Origin: Nitrososphaeraceae archaeon
GTDB lineage: Archaea > Thermoproteota > Nitrososphaeria > Nitrososphaerales > Nitrososphaeraceae
DNA: 32,556 bases
Direction of reading: 5' to 3'
Assembly: GCA_009377575.1 (NCBI GenBank)
Contig: WHTU01000038.1
Location: forward strand, 1 to 32,556
In this document: one piece after another, positions 32,193 to 32,556 of the stretch
Position numbering within the stretch: the stretch's first letter is position 1
Layout: each line of letters starts with the position of its first letter
Made by a program: the position numbers and the translations under genes
The notes under the pieces: generated by a model
Told to the model about the DNA's origin: nothing
The model's input: the letters and a program-made list of their open reading frames with translations, nothing else
Databases searched by the model: none

Positions 32193-32556
32193 ATGCACGG
32201 TGAATGGTGGTTAGAAGATCCTACACTATCGATTTTCCTGTTTTGTATTGCATTTTATCTACTCTATAGAATACTACGTACTAAAAAACAATATAGATAT
32301 CATCAACACAGTGACCATAACGACGTACAAAGAATAATTCTTGGACGCAAAGTCATAGATACCAGTACTGGTTGGCTGCTGTTTACAGGTTTTATCGCAC
32401 TAACTGCAATTAGCGCTCATTTTCTAGCAGAGTACACATTTCATCTGTATGATACTACACCTATTGACAAATTTACCCATGGATTATCGGGAATGGCCAT
32501 AACTGCATTAATCTTGAACTTTTATTTGACGAGAAAGCGACAGCTGTACTATATCG
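32193..32556 (+). CDS. Multi-span membrane protein, partial (runs off the end)
   Basis: ATG 32193 opens a frame with no stop before the window ends (121 codons). Helix 1 is SIFLFCIAFYLLYRIL. A polar, His-rich loop follows, then WLLFTGFIALTAISAHFLAE, and TPIDKFTHGLSGMAITALIL as helix 3 with the pattern D-K-x-x-H-x3-G. That pattern recalls DUF2238/YjdF-type membrane proteins, but I am not sure. GTTTTATAG at about 32150-32158 is a plausible TATA box. Confidence 0.6.
   Translation, partial: MHGEWWLEDPTLSIFLFCIAFYLLYRILRTKKQYRYHQHSDHNDVQRIILGRKVIDTSTGWLLFTGFIALTAISAHFLAEYTFHLYDTTPIDKFTHGLSGMAITALILNFYLTRKRQLYYI

Noticed and set aside
1-32556. CRISPR arrays, rRNA or tRNA genes, and transposases
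   Set aside because: I looked for regularly spaced repeats, cloverleaf arms and DDE or HUH motifs and found none. The repeats present are irregularly spaced inverted repeats or segmental copies.

Overview
The window is AT-rich archaeal DNA. The gene content points to an ammonia-oxidising soil thaumarchaeote (Nitrososphaeria; Nitrosocosmicus-like is my best guess). The reasons are a PAC2-family protein, single-domain TRAM proteins, a tyrosine integrase carrying a zinc ribbon, phasin-like and collagen-like proteins, a winged-helix/receiver regulator paired with a Cache-type histidine kinase, and many small CxxC zinc proteins. Several genes have a TATA-like box about 25-30 nt before the start codon, as expected for leaderless archaeal transcripts. 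I saw no rRNA, tRNA, CRISPR array or recognisable transposase.

Layout. 0.3-2.7 kb: PAC2 protein, C2H2 zinc-finger protein, universal stress protein. 2.7-5.9 kb: sparse; hairpin elements, a 50-residue membrane protein, and two ORFs meeting at a GAA repeat. 5.9-8.7 kb: a two-component system. 8.9-12.4 kb: frameshifted cupin, membrane zinc-ribbon protein, 43-residue C2H2 protein, broken zinc ribbon, small helical protein, dihydrolipoamide-dehydrogenase-like flavoprotein. 12.4-15.2 kb: decayed DNA with a frameshifted HEPN-like gene, a small membrane protein, and fragments of a kelch/galactose-oxidase-like gene and a beta-rich gene. 15.4-17.2 kb: an intact tyrosine integrase beside a truncated second integrase. 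17.3-24.2 kb: accessory DNA with two copies of a hairpin-rich non-coding block, a phasin-like gene, TRAM protein, and duplicated or inverted pieces of small zinc proteins. 24.2-28.4 kb: hemerythrin-like protein, secreted protein, broken membrane protein, a second integrase-tail fragment, and a GC-rich bacterial-type PQQ sugar dehydrogenase. 28.4-32.1 kb: a truncated phasin copy, second TRAM cassette, DUF1059 protein and internally deleted ABM-domain gene. 32.2 kb to end: a membrane protein that runs off the window.

Two themes stand out. First, at least a dozen genes carry a frameshift, in-frame stop or internal deletion, while the long housekeeping-type genes are intact. This suggests a decaying integration zone, although indel errors in the assembly cannot be excluded. 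Second, short inverted-repeat elements with half-site GGTAGGrCGrCC recur from 3.3 to 20.6 kb. Some share loop sequence as well as stems, and two blocks of them appear to have recombined into a chimeric hairpin. These elements are the best candidate here for something undescribed.
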